A stretch of 64,000 nucleotides of DNA, from the NCBI RefSeq assembly GCF_030944625.1, contig NZ_JAUSXY010000001.1, positions 2,232,001 to 2,296,000 on the forward strand, in the 5' to 3' direction. Position numbers and translations under genes: made by a program. Under the pieces are notes generated by a model. It did no database searches, was not told the DNA's origin, and saw nothing but the letters and a program-made list of their open reading frames with translations. This document shows positions 25,885-35,939 of this stretch, one piece after another. The number at the start of each line of letters is the position of its first letter. Position 1 is the first letter of the stretch. The stretch comes from Arthrobacter sp. SLBN-112 (GTDB lineage Bacteria > Actinomycetota > Actinomycetes > Actinomycetales > Micrococcaceae).

Positions 25885-27036
25885 GTGACAGCAGCAGTGA
25901 ATTCGTTTGGCCTGGCCCTGCCCGATTACCCCTGGGAGGCCATGGCGCCGTACGTGGCCAAAGCCTCGGAGCATCCCGGGGGAGCGGTCAACCTTTCCAT
26001 CGGAACCCCCGTCGACCCCACACCGCAACTGGTCCAGGACGCCCTGAAGGCCGCCGCCGACGCCCCGGGCTATCCCACTGTGCATGGCACGCCGGCGCTT
26101 CGGGAGGCCATCGCCGGCTGGTTCGAACGGCGGCGCGGAGTGTCCGGCCTGGATCCCCGCAATATCATGCCCACGGTGGGTTCCAAGGAACTCGTTGCGT
26201 GGCTTCCGCTGCTGCTGGGCCTCAAGCCCGGCGACGTCGTCGTACGCCCCAAGGTGGCGTACCCCACGTACGACATCGGAGCAACACTTGCCGGAGTCAC
26301 CTCGGTGGCCACGGACAACCTGGACGAGCTCGACGACGCCACCCGCGCCCGCGTGCGCCTCATCTGGGTCAATTCGCCCGGCAACCCCACCGGCAGCGTG
26401 CGGGACGCGGAGTCCCTGAAAGCGCTGGTGGTCCAGGCCCGTGAACTGGGTGCCGTGGTGGCCTCCGATGAATGCTATGCAGAGCTTGGCTGGGGGGACT
26501 GGGACGTCCAGCGCGGCGGCCGGCGGGTACCCAGCATCCTTGATCCCCGCGTGGCCGGCGGCTCGCACCAAGGCCTGCTCGCCGTCTACTCGCTGAGCAA
26601 GCAGTCAAACCTGGCCGGCTACCGGGCGGCATTCGTGGCCGGCGATCCCGGTCTGATGCCCAACCTGGTCAACAGCCGCAAGCACGCGGGCATGATCGTC
26701 CCGTACCCGGTCCAGGAGGCCATGCGGGTGGCGCTGGGCGACGACGCGCATGTTGAGGCCCAGAAGGACCTCTACCGCGGCCGGCGTGAACGGCTGGTGC
26801 CTGCGCTGCTGGACTTTGGCCTGCAGATCAAGGAATCCGACGCTGGACTGTACCTCTGGTCCACCGCGGGCGAGGACACCTGGGACACGGTGGCCCGGCT
26901 CGCGGACCTGGGCATCGTGGTGGGCCCGGGCGTCTTCTATGGTGATGCCGGCAACGGCTTTGTCAGGGTTGCCCTGACCGGCTCCGACGAGCGCATTGAC
27001 GCAGCGGTGGCCAGGCTGGCAGGAGCGGGCTCCTAA
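25885..27036 (+). CDS. dapC: N-succinyldiaminopimelate aminotransferase
   Basis: Class I/II PLP aminotransferase of 383 aa, GTG start. PLP lysine in SLSKQSNLAGYR; NSPGNPTG and SDECYAELGW segments line the cofactor pocket. Actinobacterial DapC converts N-succinyl-2-amino-6-ketopimelate to N-succinyl-LL-DAP in the lysine/meso-DAP pathway; dapD and dapE of the same branch occur in this window. Cotranscribed with fdxA. Confidence 0.92.
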   Translation: MTAAVNSFGLALPDYPWEAMAPYVAKASEHPGGAVNLSIGTPVDPTPQLVQDALKAAADAPGYPTVHGTPALREAIAGWFERRRGVSGLDPRNIMPTVGSKELVAWLPLLLGLKPGDVVVRPKVAYPTYDIGATLAGVTSVATDNLDELDDATRARVRLIWVNSPGNPTGSVRDAESLKALVVQARELGAVVASDECYAELGWGDWDVQRGGRRVPSILDPRVAGGSHQGLLAVYSLSKQSNLAGYRAAFVAGDPGLMPNLVNSRKHAGMIVPYPVQEAMRVALGDDAHVEAQKDLYRGRRERLVPALLDFGLQIKESDAGLYLWSTAGEDTWDTVARLADLGIVVGPGVFYGDAGNGFVRVALTGSDERIDAAVARLAGAGS

Positions 27037-27076
27037 GGGCACGTAATATTCGTGTGACTCGTCCCACATCCGGGGC

Positions 27077-27086
27077 ATTTTAGGCC
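27077..27086 (+). promoter_or_regulatory. Promoter-like motif upstream of gltA
   Basis: ATTTTAGGCC, identical to the 10-mer upstream of typA, followed after 18 bp by TTAGTG. It lies about 190 bp before the gltA start in a 237-bp gap that is otherwise free of recognisable features. AAGGGGACTCC before the ATG supplies the RBS. Confidence 0.3.
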
Positions 27087-27273
27087 GTATCGGCAGGCCA
27101 CGGATTAGTGACACCCGCCAAGGAGCGGTAGTTTTTAAGTGACTATCAATGGTGGCTTTCTACAAGAAGGCAGCCCGGGTGTTGGAACCTGTCTTCTCAG
27201 GATCAGTGCGCGGCTCACCTGATGTTGGATCAAGCTTTCGACAGAGGCCCAGACGCCTCATGAAGGGGACTCC

Positions 27274-28560
27274 ATGACTGAGACCAACAATGCTGCGACC
27301 CTGCTCCATGCAGGTGGCGAGCTGAAGCTCCCGCGCATCCAGGTTGTTGAAGGGAACGAGGGTTACGACGTCTCCAAGCTGCTGAAGCAGACCGGCGCCG
27401 TGACTTTTGACCCCGGCTTCATGAACACCGCAGCAACCACCTCGGCAATCACCTACATCGATGGCGATGCGGGCATCCTGCGCTACCGCGGATACCCCAT
27501 CGAGCAGCTGGCGCAGCACTCCAGCTTCCTTGAGGTGTCCTACCTGCTGATCTACGGCAACCTGCCGACGCCCACCGAGCTGGACGAGTTCGACCAGAAG
27601 ATCCGGCGCCACACCCTGCTGCACGAGGAGCTCAAGGGCTTCTTCGGCGGCTTCCCCCGCGACGCGCACCCGATGCCGGTGCTGTCCTCCGCAGTATCCG
27701 CCCTGTCCACGTTCTACCAGGACTCGCTGGACCCGTTCAACGCCGAACAGGTGGAGGTTTCCACCATCCGCCTGATGGCCAAGCTGCCGGTCATCGCCGC
27801 TTACGCGCACAAGAAGTCCATCGGCCAGCCCATGCTGTACCCGGACAACTCCATGAACCTGGTGGAGAACTTCCTGCGCCTCAGCTTCGGCCTGCCGGCC
27901 GAGCAGTACGAGCTGGACCCGGTGATCGTCAAGGCACTGGACCTGCTCCTCATCCTGCACGCGGACCACGAGCAGAACTGCTCCACCTCCACGGTGCGCC
28001 TGGTGGGCTCCTCCAACGCCAACCTCTTCGCCTCCGTTTCCGCAGGCATCAACGCACTCTTCGGCCCCGCCCACGGCGGCGCCAATGAAGCCGTCCTGAA
28101 GATGCTCCGCCAGATCCAGGCCGAGGGCCTCAAGCCCGAGGACTACATGGAGAAGGTCAAGAACAAGGAAGACGGCGTCCGCCTCATGGGCTTCGGGCAC
28201 CGGGTCTACAAGAACTACGATCCGCGCGCCAAGATCGTCAAGGCCACGGCCCACGAGATCCTCAGCAAGCTCGGCGGCAACGACGAGCTGCTGGACATCG
28301 CCATGCGGCTGGAGGAGAAGGCGCTCAGCGATGACTACTTCATCCAACGCAAGCTCTACCCGAATGTGGACTTCTACACCGGCCTGATCTACAAGGCGAT
28401 GGGCTTCCCGGAAAAGATGTTCACCGTCCTGTTCGCCATTGGCCGCCTGCCGGGATGGATCGCGCAGTGGCGTGAAATGATCAGCGACCCCAACACCAAG
28501 ATCGGCCGCCCGCGCCAGCTGTACATCGGCGAGCCGGAGCGGGACTACCCGGCACGCTGA
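27274..28560 (+). CDS. gltA: Citrate synthase (type II, hexameric family)
   Basis: 428 aa; condenses oxaloacetate and acetyl-CoA at the entry of the TCA cycle. Catalytic residues lie in HADHEQNCSTSTVR (His) and MGFGHRVYKNYDPRA (His), with the downstream Asp in YPNVDFYTGLIY. Length and N-terminal beta domain match the Gram-negative/actinobacterial long form. Strong codon bias. Followed by a hairpin before convergent galE. Confidence 0.96.
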   Translation: MTETNNAATLLHAGGELKLPRIQVVEGNEGYDVSKLLKQTGAVTFDPGFMNTAATTSAITYIDGDAGILRYRGYPIEQLAQHSSFLEVSYLLIYGNLPTPTELDEFDQKIRRHTLLHEELKGFFGGFPRDAHPMPVLSSAVSALSTFYQDSLDPFNAEQVEVSTIRLMAKLPVIAAYAHKKSIGQPMLYPDNSMNLVENFLRLSFGLPAEQYELDPVIVKALDLLLILHADHEQNCSTSTVRLVGSSNANLFASVSAGINALFGPAHGGANEAVLKMLRQIQAEGLKPEDYMEKVKNKEDGVRLMGFGHRVYKNYDPRAKIVKATAHEILSKLGGNDELLDIAMRLEEKALSDDYFIQRKLYPNVDFYTGLIYKAMGFPEKMFTVLFAIGRLPGWIAQWREMISDPNTKIGRPRQLYIGEPERDYPAR

Positions 28561-28584
28561 ATCCCCACCGGCTGAATGACGACG

Positions 28585-28613
28585 GCGGCCGCCCACCTCA
28601 GGTGAGCGGCCGC
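28585..28613. terminator. Hairpin with T-tract between gltA and galE
   Basis: GCGGCCGC arms at 28585-28592 and 28606-28613, with an inner CACCT/AGGTG pairing and TTTT directly after the right arm. Works as an intrinsic terminator for gltA; the region to galE (about 125 bp) holds nothing else recognisable. Confidence 0.75.
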
Positions 28614-28738
28614 TTTTGCGTTAATCGATTGCTCCCCACCGGCTCCCTGCCCTCGCAAGCTCGGGCCGGGCCCTCGCCGGCGTGGGCCCCTTGTCGTTCT
28701 CGGTCTCCAAAACGACAAGTACGGAGCACTCGATGGGG

Positions 28739-29752
28739 CTAGGAGGCGTAGCCCTGCGGGTTGTTCTTCTGCCAGCGCCAGTGGTCCTCGCACATCTGGT
28801 CCACGGTCTTGGTGGTGGACCAGCTCAAATCCGCCAGCGCGGACGTGGCGTCCGCCCAGAAAGCCGGAAGGTCTCCCGCGCGGCGGCCGGTGATCTCATA
28901 GGGGATGGGCTGGCCGACGGCCTTTTCGAAGGAGCGCAGGACCTCCAGGACGGAGGAACCCTTGCCGGAGCCCAGGTTCCAGCGGAAGACGCCGGTGCGT
29001 GCGGCGATGTGGTTCAGTGCGGCCACGTGACCTTCCGCCAGGTCGACGACGTGGATGTAGTCGCGCAGGCAGGTGCCGTCCGGGGTGTCGTAGTCGCCGC
29101 CGAAGACCATCAGCTTCTCGCGGCGGCCCACGGCCACCTGGGCGATGAACGGAACCAGGTTGTTGGGAATGCCCTGGGGGTCTTCGCCGATCCGGCCCGA
29201 CGGGTGCGCGCCCACCGGATTGAAGTAGCGCAGGAGTGCTATGTGCCAGCGGGAATCCGCCGCGCCGAGGTCCGAGAGGATGTCCTCGATCTGTTCCTTG
29301 GTTCGCCCGTACGGGTTGTTGGCGCCGATCTCCATCTTTTCCACGTACGGGATGGGGTTGTGCTCCCCGTAGACGGTGGCTGACGAGCTGAACACGATGG
29401 ACCGGACGTCGTGCCGGTCCATGACGCGGATCAGGTTCAGGGTGCCTACAAGGTTGTTGTAGTAGTAGTGCAGCGGCTCCCGAACCGACTCACCGACGGC
29501 CTTCAGGCCGGCGAAATGGATCACGGCGTCGATGGCGCTGCCGGCAAAGACCTTTTCGACGGCGGCCTCGTCCACAAGGTCGACGTGGTGGAACTCGGCG
29601 GCCTTGCCGCTGAGCTCGGCAACCCGCCGCAGCGACTCTTCGCTCGAATTGACGAGGTTGTCGATGACAACGACGTCGTGGCCGGCTTCCTGCAGGGAAA
29701 GAACAGTGTGGGAACCGATGTAGCCGGTGCCACCTGTAACCAAGATTTTCAT
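28739..29752 (-). CDS. galE: UDP-glucose 4-epimerase
   Basis: 337 aa extended SDR. Rossmann motif VTGGTGYIGSHT at the N-terminus, catalytic Tyr and Lys in YGRTKEQIE, and Ser-rich SSSATVYG. Interconverts UDP-glucose and UDP-galactose for galactose use and surface polysaccharide precursors. Monocistronic, convergent with gltA and divergent from the TetR gene. Confidence 0.95.
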   Translation of the reverse strand: MKILVTGGTGYIGSHTVLSLQEAGHDVVVIDNLVNSSEESLRRVAELSGKAAEFHHVDLVDEAAVEKVFAGSAIDAVIHFAGLKAVGESVREPLHYYYNNLVGTLNLIRVMDRHDVRSIVFSSSATVYGEHNPIPYVEKMEIGANNPYGRTKEQIEDILSDLGAADSRWHIALLRYFNPVGAHPSGRIGEDPQGIPNNLVPFIAQVAVGRREKLMVFGGDYDTPDGTCLRDYIHVVDLAEGHVAALNHIAARTGVFRWNLGSGKGSSVLEVLRSFEKAVGQPIPYEITGRRAGDLPAFWADATSALADLSWSTTKTVDQMCEDHWRWQKNNPQGYAS

Positions 29753-29850
29753 GCCTCAACGCTATCCCACGGCAGGTGCCGGCCGCCCCTGCTTGCCGGA
29801 TGGTGGGCGCGATGTGACACGCAAAAAGAAGCACAAGTGTGCTACTAAGG

Positions 29851-30459
29851 ATGGTGCCCAAAATTGTAGATGCAGGTGCCCGGCGGCAGGATGTGGTCCA
29901 GGCGGTTCTCCGCATCATCGCCGTTGACGGGCTTGAACGCGCTTCGCTGCGCGAAGTGGCCGACGAAGCCGGCCTGGCGGTCGGTTCCGTTCGGCACTAC
30001 TTCGCAGGAAGCGATGAGCTCCTGGCCTTCTCATTTGGAGCAGTCGTAGACCGCGTCGTCGGCAGGCTTCAGGGCCTGCTGCCCGCCGTGGACGGCGCCG
30101 TCCACGGCAGCCCGGAACACCGCCAGGCCGTTTTAACCCTGCTGGGCGGGTTGTTGCCCCTGGACCAGGAAAGTGCGGTGGAGGCATGCGCGTGGATGGC
30201 CTTCAAGAACGCGGCGCGGATCAGGCCATTCCTTGCAGCCGTTGCGGACCGCAGCCACCGGGAGGTCGCTGCCGTCATCGGGCGTGTGGTTGCCTCGCTG
30301 CTGCCGGATGAACCGCAGGAGAACCTGGTGGTAGAGGCGGAGCGGTTGCTGGCCACGCTGGACGGCCTATGCATGCACGCCTTGCTGCAGCCGGGCTGGA
30401 TGACTGCGCAGATGTGCGGCGATGTCCTTGAGCGGCACCTGGACGGGCTGGCACGTTGA
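29851..30459 (+). CDS. TetR-family transcriptional regulator
   Basis: 202 aa from the ATG at 29851 (MVPKIVDAGARR). N-terminal helix-turn-helix: VVQAVLRIIAVDGLERASLREVADEAGLAVGSVRHYF. The C-terminal ligand domain is unassigned (TetR_C_6/BetI-like by general appearance). It is divergent from galE (98-bp gap) and upstream of an unrelated hypothetical gene, so its target is unknown. Confidence 0.88.
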   Translation: MVPKIVDAGARRQDVVQAVLRIIAVDGLERASLREVADEAGLAVGSVRHYFAGSDELLAFSFGAVVDRVVGRLQGLLPAVDGAVHGSPEHRQAVLTLLGGLLPLDQESAVEACAWMAFKNAARIRPFLAAVADRSHREVAAVIGRVVASLLPDEPQENLVVEAERLLATLDGLCMHALLQPGWMTAQMCGDVLERHLDGLAR

Positions 30460-30575
30460 GCCGTACCTGGAGCATGTCCGGCACTACCGCGGATGGCCTG
30501 CGGGAATAGACTGAAAGCCGGTACGCCGGACTGCAGCACAACGCCCGGCAGAAGTCGGCCACGGAAGGACTTTGA

Positions 30576-31187
30576 ATGCACCACGCAAGCGGTTCAGGAT
30601 GGCAGATCACCACGGATACGTCCGGGCCGATGATGATTGCTCTCTACGTCCGGGACGCGGCCGGCCTCAACGGAGTGGGCCGTCCAATGCTGTCCCACGC
30701 GGCCCCCAAGGTCAGGTCCGCCGACCATACCCACCTCACCTCAGAGGTCGGTGGGCTCAACGCCCTGAAGACCGAGTGGGAGGCGTGGTGGGAGCAACTG
30801 CTCAAGGCGTACCCGCAGACGGCGCCCGAACTCTCCCCGCCGGATTTTGAGGCGTTCGGCAATTCCCCCGCCCTGCAGCGGGTCCTGCAGGCGCACTTCG
30901 GCTCTGCTCTCACCTGGGCCAGGGAACGCAGGAGCGAGTATGCGGAGCTGGAGGGGGAACGGGGCGCCAGCGGAACGGACCAGCTTCTTGCGGACATGGT
31001 GGATGACAGGCTGATGGAAATCGGCCGGGATTCGAGGGACTTCCGCCTGACCATCATCGAACTGCCGCTGGACGAGCAGCGGGCCTGGTACCTTGAACCG
31101 GACAAGATCATCATGAGCCAGGAACTGATGAGCCAGCCTGAGCTGTTCCGCAGCTATGTCCAGCCCGTGCTGGAAATCCTGGTCTGA
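30576..31187 (+). CDS. Conserved hypothetical protein
   Basis: 203 aa, soluble, acidic, with no TM segment or recognised motif. Central sequence LKTEWEAWWEQLLKAYPQTAPELSPPDF suggests an amphipathic helix-rich protein. It seems conserved in Arthrobacter. 116 bp after the TetR gene and converging on the next gene; no functional clue. Confidence 0.7.
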   Translation: MHHASGSGWQITTDTSGPMMIALYVRDAAGLNGVGRPMLSHAAPKVRSADHTHLTSEVGGLNALKTEWEAWWEQLLKAYPQTAPELSPPDFEAFGNSPALQRVLQAHFGSALTWARERRSEYAELEGERGASGTDQLLADMVDDRLMEIGRDSRDFRLTIIELPLDEQRAWYLEPDKIIMSQELMSQPELFRSYVQPVLEILV

Positions 31188-31197
31188 CCCGGCAGCC

Positions 31198-32055
31198 TCA
31201 ACTGCCGCCGTCGTTCTGCCGCACCGTGATGCGCACCCGCCCGTCCGCCGTGGTCGAATCCTGCCAGCCGTTGCCGCCCGAACGTTGCCAGGCGCGCCCG
31301 GCAACGTCAACGCGGGTCACGGACAGATCCTTTGCATTGGCAACTGCCCACTGGGCGATAGACCACGCCATCGCTCCGTCGGCTTCCACCACCAGGGTGT
31401 CGCCATCAGCCTGGGAATCCACGCCGCCGTAAGCCTGCTCCAGCTCGCCGGCTACCGCGGCCACGTCCCCTGCGGCCGTGGCCGAGCGCAGCGTGCACTG
31501 GACCCCCTCCTTGGTCTGGCCCGTTAGACCGGAGGCGAACGCCCGCCCCATATCCTCGTGCTGGGCGTAGGCTTCGGGATGGGCGGAGTGCTGCACCCGC
31601 TGGGCGGCCTCCGTGATGTCCAGTGCCTCGTACCCCGGAATCTTCACCAGTGCGTCGTAGAAAGCGTTTACGGCGTAGTACGGGTCCATGATTTGTGCTT
31701 CGGTTCCCCAGCCCTGGGACGGCCGCTGCTGGAAGAGTCCCCGCGAATCCGGTCCGGCCTGGTCACCGTGGCCGATGTTGCGGAGCTTTGACTCCTGCAT
31801 GGCAGTGGCAAGGGCGATGGTGGCAGCCCGGGCGGGCAATCCCCGCCGCACAGCCACAGCGGTGATGAGGGCGGCGTTGGCCGCCTGGTCCGGAGCCAGT
31901 TCACCGCTGCGGTTGCCGGCTGAGGCGGTGCAGCGTTCCGAAACGAGGGTTTCGGAACGCTGCACGAAGTACACCGCGGTATAGATGCCGCCCGCTGCCA
32001 GCGCGAGGGCAAGCAACAGCACCGCCAGGCGGCGCAGGCCGCGTCTGCGTCCCAC
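31198..32055 (-). CDS. Membrane-anchored lysozyme-fold (lytic transglycosylase-like) protein
   Basis: 285 aa. One N-terminal membrane anchor (residues 9-31) is followed by an SLT/goose-lysozyme-like region: IALATAMQESKLRN with a candidate catalytic Glu88, and DSRGLFQQRPSQGWG. The remaining C-terminal half is of unknown fold. Likely an exported cell-wall-acting or resuscitation-type enzyme. The gene lies 8 bp downstream of dapD on the same strand. Confidence 0.75.
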   Translation of the reverse strand: MGRRRGLRRLAVLLLALALAAGGIYTAVYFVQRSETLVSERCTASAGNRSGELAPDQAANAALITAVAVRRGLPARAATIALATAMQESKLRNIGHGDQAGPDSRGLFQQRPSQGWGTEAQIMDPYYAVNAFYDALVKIPGYEALDITEAAQRVQHSAHPEAYAQHEDMGRAFASGLTGQTKEGVQCTLRSATAAGDVAAVAGELEQAYGGVDSQADGDTLVVEADGAMAWSIAQWAVANAKDLSVTRVDVAGRAWQRSGGNGWQDSTTADGRVRITVRQNDGGS

Positions 32056-32063
32056 CGAAGGAT

Positions 32064-33086
32064 TCAGTTGGCGTGCAGGGCGTCGTTCAACTCAACGGTC
32101 TGGCCGGCGCGGGGGAGGGCCTCGACGGCCCCGGTGGTGGAGTTGCGGCGGAACAGCAGGTTGGGCACGCCGGAGAGTTCGACGGCCTTGACGATCTTGG
32201 TGGTGTCTTCGCCTACCTCGTCCTTGGGCCCCGGGATGCGTACGCGGGTGCCTGCCGTGACGTAGAGGCCGGCTTCGACAACGGAGTCGTCGCCGATGCT
32301 GATACCGACGCCGGAGTTGGCACCGAGGAGGACGCGCTCACCGATGGTGATCTTCTCCTTGCCGCCTCCGGACAGGGTGCCCATGATGGATGCCCCGCCG
32401 CCCACGTCACTGCCGTCGCCGGCCACCACGCCGGCGGAAATGCGGCCCTCCACCATGGAGGTGCCCAGGGTTCCGGCGTTGTAGTTGACGAAGCCCTCGT
32501 GCATGACGGTGGTGCCGGCGGCGAGGTGTGCGCCAAGGCGGACCCTGTCGGCGTCGGCAATCCGGACTCCGGTGGGTACCACGTAGTCCACCATGCGCGG
32601 GAACTTGTCGATGCCGTAGACGGTGACGGCGCCGCGCCTGCGGAGCTTGGCGCGGGTCAGTTCGAAGCCTTCGACGGGGGCGGGGCCGAAGTTGGTCCAC
32701 ACGACGTTGGGGAGCTTGCCGAAGATGCCGTCGAGGTTGATGGTGTTGGGCTGGACCAGCCGGTGCGAGAGGAGGTGCAGGCGGAGGTAGGTGTCGGCGG
32801 TGTCCGCGGGGGCTTCATCGAGGTTGATCTGGACAAAGACCACCTTCTGCTCGGTCCCGCGGTCCTCGTCCGCGCCGTTCTCGGCAATGCGGGTCAGGGC
32901 CTCGTCGGCGTGCTCCACCGAACGGAGGTTCCCGGCCGCGACACCAAGCGCCGGCGCCGGGAACCAGACATCCAGGACGCTTGCGTCGCCGGTGGCGATG
33001 GTGGCAATACCAAAGCCGTAGGCCGAACGGTTATCGGGGTCTGTGGTGAGGGTTTCGGGCACGGCGGAGGAAGCGGTCTCAGTCAT
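32064..33086 (-). CDS. dapD: Tetrahydrodipicolinate N-succinyltransferase
   Basis: 340 aa from the ATG at 33086. C-terminal left-handed beta-helix hexapeptide repeats ([60 protein letters not shown]) as in the actinobacterial DapD class. Succinylates tetrahydrodipicolinate using succinyl-CoA. Divergent from dapE with a 51-bp gap, as with Rv1201c/Rv1202. Confidence 0.94.
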   Translation of the reverse strand: MTETASSAVPETLTTDPDNRSAYGFGIATIATGDASVLDVWFPAPALGVAAGNLRSVEHADEALTRIAENGADEDRGTEQKVVFVQINLDEAPADTADTYLRLHLLSHRLVQPNTINLDGIFGKLPNVVWTNFGPAPVEGFELTRAKLRRRGAVTVYGIDKFPRMVDYVVPTGVRIADADRVRLGAHLAAGTTVMHEGFVNYNAGTLGTSMVEGRISAGVVAGDGSDVGGGASIMGTLSGGGKEKITIGERVLLGANSGVGISIGDDSVVEAGLYVTAGTRVRIPGPKDEVGEDTTKIVKAVELSGVPNLLFRRNSTTGAVEALPRAGQTVELNDALHAN

Positions 33087-33137
33087 GTGCTCCAGTCTAT
33101 CGAGGGGCGGGCAGGCGGTTCGAACTAGACTGGCTTC

Positions 33138-34274
33138 GTGACTGCTGAAACCGCCCCCGAATCGTCCGTGTCCATCCTTGACCTGCAGCAGGACGTGGCG
33201 TTGCTGACCGCAGCAGTGATGGACATCAACAGCGTGTCCGGCAACGAGAAACAGCTCGCGGACGCTGTGGAGGCCGCCCTGGCGGAGATCCCCCAAATGA
33301 CCGTGGTTCGCGACGGCGACGCCATCATCGCCCGCACCGAACTCGGCCTGGCCGAGCGCGTGATCCTGGCGGGCCACCTGGACACCGTCCCGCTGCCCCA
33401 GACCGAGGGCTCCCGCGGCACCGTCCCCTCAACGTGGGACTCCGGAGTTCCGGGCGAGGGCATCCTCTATGGCCGCGGCGCCACTGACATGAAGGGCGGC
33501 GTGGCGGTCCAGCTGGCCCTGGCGGCAGGCTTGTTCGACGGCGGCAGGCAGCCCAAGCGGGATGTCACGTTTGTGTTTTACGACCATGAAGAAGTGGAAG
33601 CGGTGAAGAGTGGCCTGGGACGCCTGGTCCGGAACCATGGCGACCTGTTGCAGGGTGACTTCGCCATCCTGCTGGAGCCGACGGACGGCACGGTGGAGGG
33701 CGGCTGCAACGGGACCAGCCGGTTCGAAGCCACCACGGTGGGGGAGGCGGCCCACTCGGCCCGCGCATGGATGGGCAGCAACGCCATTCACGCCGCGGCG
33801 CCCATCCTTGCCCGCCTCGCGGCCTACGAGCCACGTACCGTCAACGTTGACGGCCTCGATTACCGTGAAAGCCTTAATGCGGTGAAGATCAACGGCGGCA
33901 CGGCCGGCAACGTCATCCCGGACCGATGCGTGGTGGAGATCAACTACCGGTTTGCCCCGGACAAAACGCCGGACCAAGCGGAAGCCCACATCCGGGAGCT
34001 GCTTGCCGGCTTCGACGTGGTCCGCACCGATGCCGCCGCCGGCGCCAGGCCTGGCCTTCAGCACCCGGCTGCGGCCTCCTTCGTTGCCGCCGTGGGAGCC
34101 GCGCCCAAGCCCAAATACGGCTGGACCGACGTCGCCCGCTTCAGCGAACTGGGTATCCCGGCGGTGAACTTCGGCCCTGGTGATCCGCTGCTGGCGCACA
34201 AGGACGACGAGCACGTTTCCGCCGACGCCATCCGCACGTGCCTCCGCGCCCTTGAGGAGTGGCTCGCCGGCTAG
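33138..34274 (+). CDS. dapE: Succinyl-diaminopimelate desuccinylase
   Basis: 378 aa M20 zinc amidohydrolase, GTG start. Metal and catalytic motifs: [23 protein letters not shown], and the late His in [13 protein letters not shown]. Releases succinate to yield LL-DAP for lysine and peptidoglycan. A plus-strand gene divergent from dapD; ends at a perfect hairpin. Confidence 0.94.
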   Translation: MTAETAPESSVSILDLQQDVALLTAAVMDINSVSGNEKQLADAVEAALAEIPQMTVVRDGDAIIARTELGLAERVILAGHLDTVPLPQTEGSRGTVPSTWDSGVPGEGILYGRGATDMKGGVAVQLALAAGLFDGGRQPKRDVTFVFYDHEEVEAVKSGLGRLVRNHGDLLQGDFAILLEPTDGTVEGGCNGTSRFEATTVGEAAHSARAWMGSNAIHAAAPILARLAAYEPRTVNVDGLDYRESLNAVKINGGTAGNVIPDRCVVEINYRFAPDKTPDQAEAHIRELLAGFDVVRTDAAAGARPGLQHPAAASFVAAVGAAPKPKYGWTDVARFSELGIPAVNFGPGDPLLAHKDDEHVSADAIRTCLRALEEWLAG

Positions 34275-34320
34275 GACGGCGGCCCGTTGACGACGAGCCT
34301 CGGACTCGGAGGTGAAACAT

Positions 34321-34358
34321 GGGAAGGGCCCGGAACCTTACGGTTCCGGGCCCTTCCC
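34321..34358. terminator. Perfect 17-bp hairpin between dapE and the glutamate ABC operon
   Basis: GGGAAGGGCCCGGAACC (34321-34337) and its complement (34342-34358) around a TTAC loop, between convergent transcription units. Confidence 0.8.
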
Positions 34359-34381
34359 GTCGACGGTGCAGCCGGTGCTGT

Positions 34382-35233
34382 TTATACCTCGGCGGGAACG
34401 GCAGCCGCTGGTATGACTGCTGCGCCGGGCTTGCGCGAGAGCCTGCGCTCCAGCCATTTGGCGAAAGCGGCCAGGATCAGGCACATTCCCACATAGAGCA
34501 CCGCGGCAACAATGGCTGCCGGGATAATCGGGGATCCGTACTGGATCTGGCTGCCGAAGTACTTCGCCTGGAAGAGGATCTCGTTGTAGGTAACGATGAA
34601 CCCGAGTGCGGTGTCCTTCAAGATGACCACGAGTTGGGAAATGATCACCGGAAGCATGGACCGGACGGCCTGGGGCAGCAGGATGCTGGTCATGACCTTG
34701 CTCTTGGGCAGGCCGATCGCATACCCGGCTTCGCTCTGGCCCCTCGGCAGCGACTCGATGCCCGCCCGGAAGACCTCGGCAAGGACAGACCCGTTGTACA
34801 ACACCAGCCCGGCAACCACGGCGGTGAACGGCGTGATTCCCTGGATCCCGACGGTGGGCAGGCCGTAGTAGAAGATCATCATCAGGATCAGCAGCGGAAC
34901 GGCGCGGAACAACTCCGTGAAGCCGTAACACGGAGCACTGATCCAGCGTCGGTCGGACAACCGGCCAAATGCCAGCAGCACGCCGAGGATCAGGCTCAGG
35001 ACTGCCGCGGTGGCGAAGGCGGACAGGGTGGCACCGACGGACTGGGCTATGGTCTGCTGCACCAGCGGGAAGGTGAACAACTGCCACTTCTTCGCGTCGA
35101 ACTGGCCGCTCTGGGCCAAGCGCAGTACGACGAATCCGACGATCAGCAGGATCACGAGGGCGGTGACGACACCAAGAAGCCGGTACCGGGAGCGTGCCTT
35201 GGGGCCGGGAGCGTCAAAAAGGATTGAACTCAT
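34382..35233 (-). CDS. gluD: Amino-acid ABC transporter permease (GluD type)
   Basis: 283 aa from the ATG at 35233 (MSSILFDAPGPKARSRYR); an upstream ATG at 35248 would add five residues. HAAT-type permease with TM segments near 20-42, 62-87, 97-120, 190-210 and 230-255 and the EAA loop (LPRGQSEAGYAIGLPKSKVM). Its start overlaps the gluC stop (ATGA). Last gene of a gluABCD-like operon for glutamate or a related polar amino acid; specificity is inferred from the operon arrangement of Corynebacterium gluABCD. Confidence 0.88.
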   Translation of the reverse strand: MSSILFDAPGPKARSRYRLLGVVTALVILLIVGFVVLRLAQSGQFDAKKWQLFTFPLVQQTIAQSVGATLSAFATAAVLSLILGVLLAFGRLSDRRWISAPCYGFTELFRAVPLLILMMIFYYGLPTVGIQGITPFTAVVAGLVLYNGSVLAEVFRAGIESLPRGQSEAGYAIGLPKSKVMTSILLPQAVRSMLPVIISQLVVILKDTALGFIVTYNEILFQAKYFGSQIQYGSPIIPAAIVAAVLYVGMCLILAAFAKWLERRLSRKPGAAVIPAAAVPAEV

Positions 35234-35877
35234 CGTGAAACCTTCCACTTCTGTTCAAGCTTTCGCTGCAGCGCGGAAAGGATGAAGACAAGGATGATGA
35301 ACACCAAGGCGACCCACAGCAGACCGGTCAGCGCGGGTTCACCGCGCTCGGAGAGGTTTGCGCGGATGGCGCCGGCTTCAAAGACCGAGAACCCGGCGGC
35401 GACAGTGGTGTTCTTGAGCAGGGCGATAAACACACTGAACATCGGCGGGATGACGGCGCGGAAAGCCTGCGGCAGGATCACGAGGGTCAGCGATTGGGTA
35501 AACGGCAAGCCGATGGCGCGGGCAGCCTCGGCCTGGCCCACCGGCACGGTGTTAATCCCGGAACGGACCGCCTCCGCCACGTAGGTGGCGGTGTACAGGC
35601 TCAGGCCAATGATGGCGGCGGTCGTGAAGTCGATCGGCACAAGGCCCAGCTTCGGGTACCCGAGGGCGAAGAAGAAGAGGACCAGCGTCAGCGGGGTATT
35701 GCGCACCACGTTGACGTAGAGCGTTGCCGTCGCGCGCATGGCGGGAACGGGGGAGACCCGGAGGGCGGCAACGACGGTACCGAGGATCAGGGCGAAGATC
35801 GCCGAGAAGAAGAAAAGTATGAGTGTGTTCCGGAAACCCGTAACGAAGAGATCCGAATTGTTCAGCAGCGTATTCAC
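35230..35877 (-). CDS. gluC: Amino-acid ABC transporter permease (GluC type)
   Basis: 215 aa, MNTLLNNSDLFVTGFRNTL start, typical of the HAAT permease family. EAA loop VPVGQAEAARAIGLPFTQSL. Pairs with GluD as the heterodimeric membrane channel. Overlaps gluD by 4 bp and follows the binding-protein gene by 62 bp. Confidence 0.9.
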   Translation of the reverse strand: MNTLLNNSDLFVTGFRNTLILFFFSAIFALILGTVVAALRVSPVPAMRATATLYVNVVRNTPLTLVLFFFALGYPKLGLVPIDFTTAAIIGLSLYTATYVAEAVRSGINTVPVGQAEAARAIGLPFTQSLTLVILPQAFRAVIPPMFSVFIALLKNTTVAAGFSVFEAGAIRANLSERGEPALTGLLWVALVFIILVFILSALQRKLEQKWKVSR

Positions 35878-35939
35878 AGAATCGTCGCTTTCGACAGTGG
35901 AAGAGGGGGCGGCTGCAGGGCCGCCCCCTCAACTTTGGT

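Noticed and set aside
27140..27223. Short open frame (27 codons, GTG start) upstream of gltA as a leader peptide
   Set aside because: No convincing ribosome binding site, no codon run typical for attenuation and no adjacent terminator/antiterminator pair; too little support.
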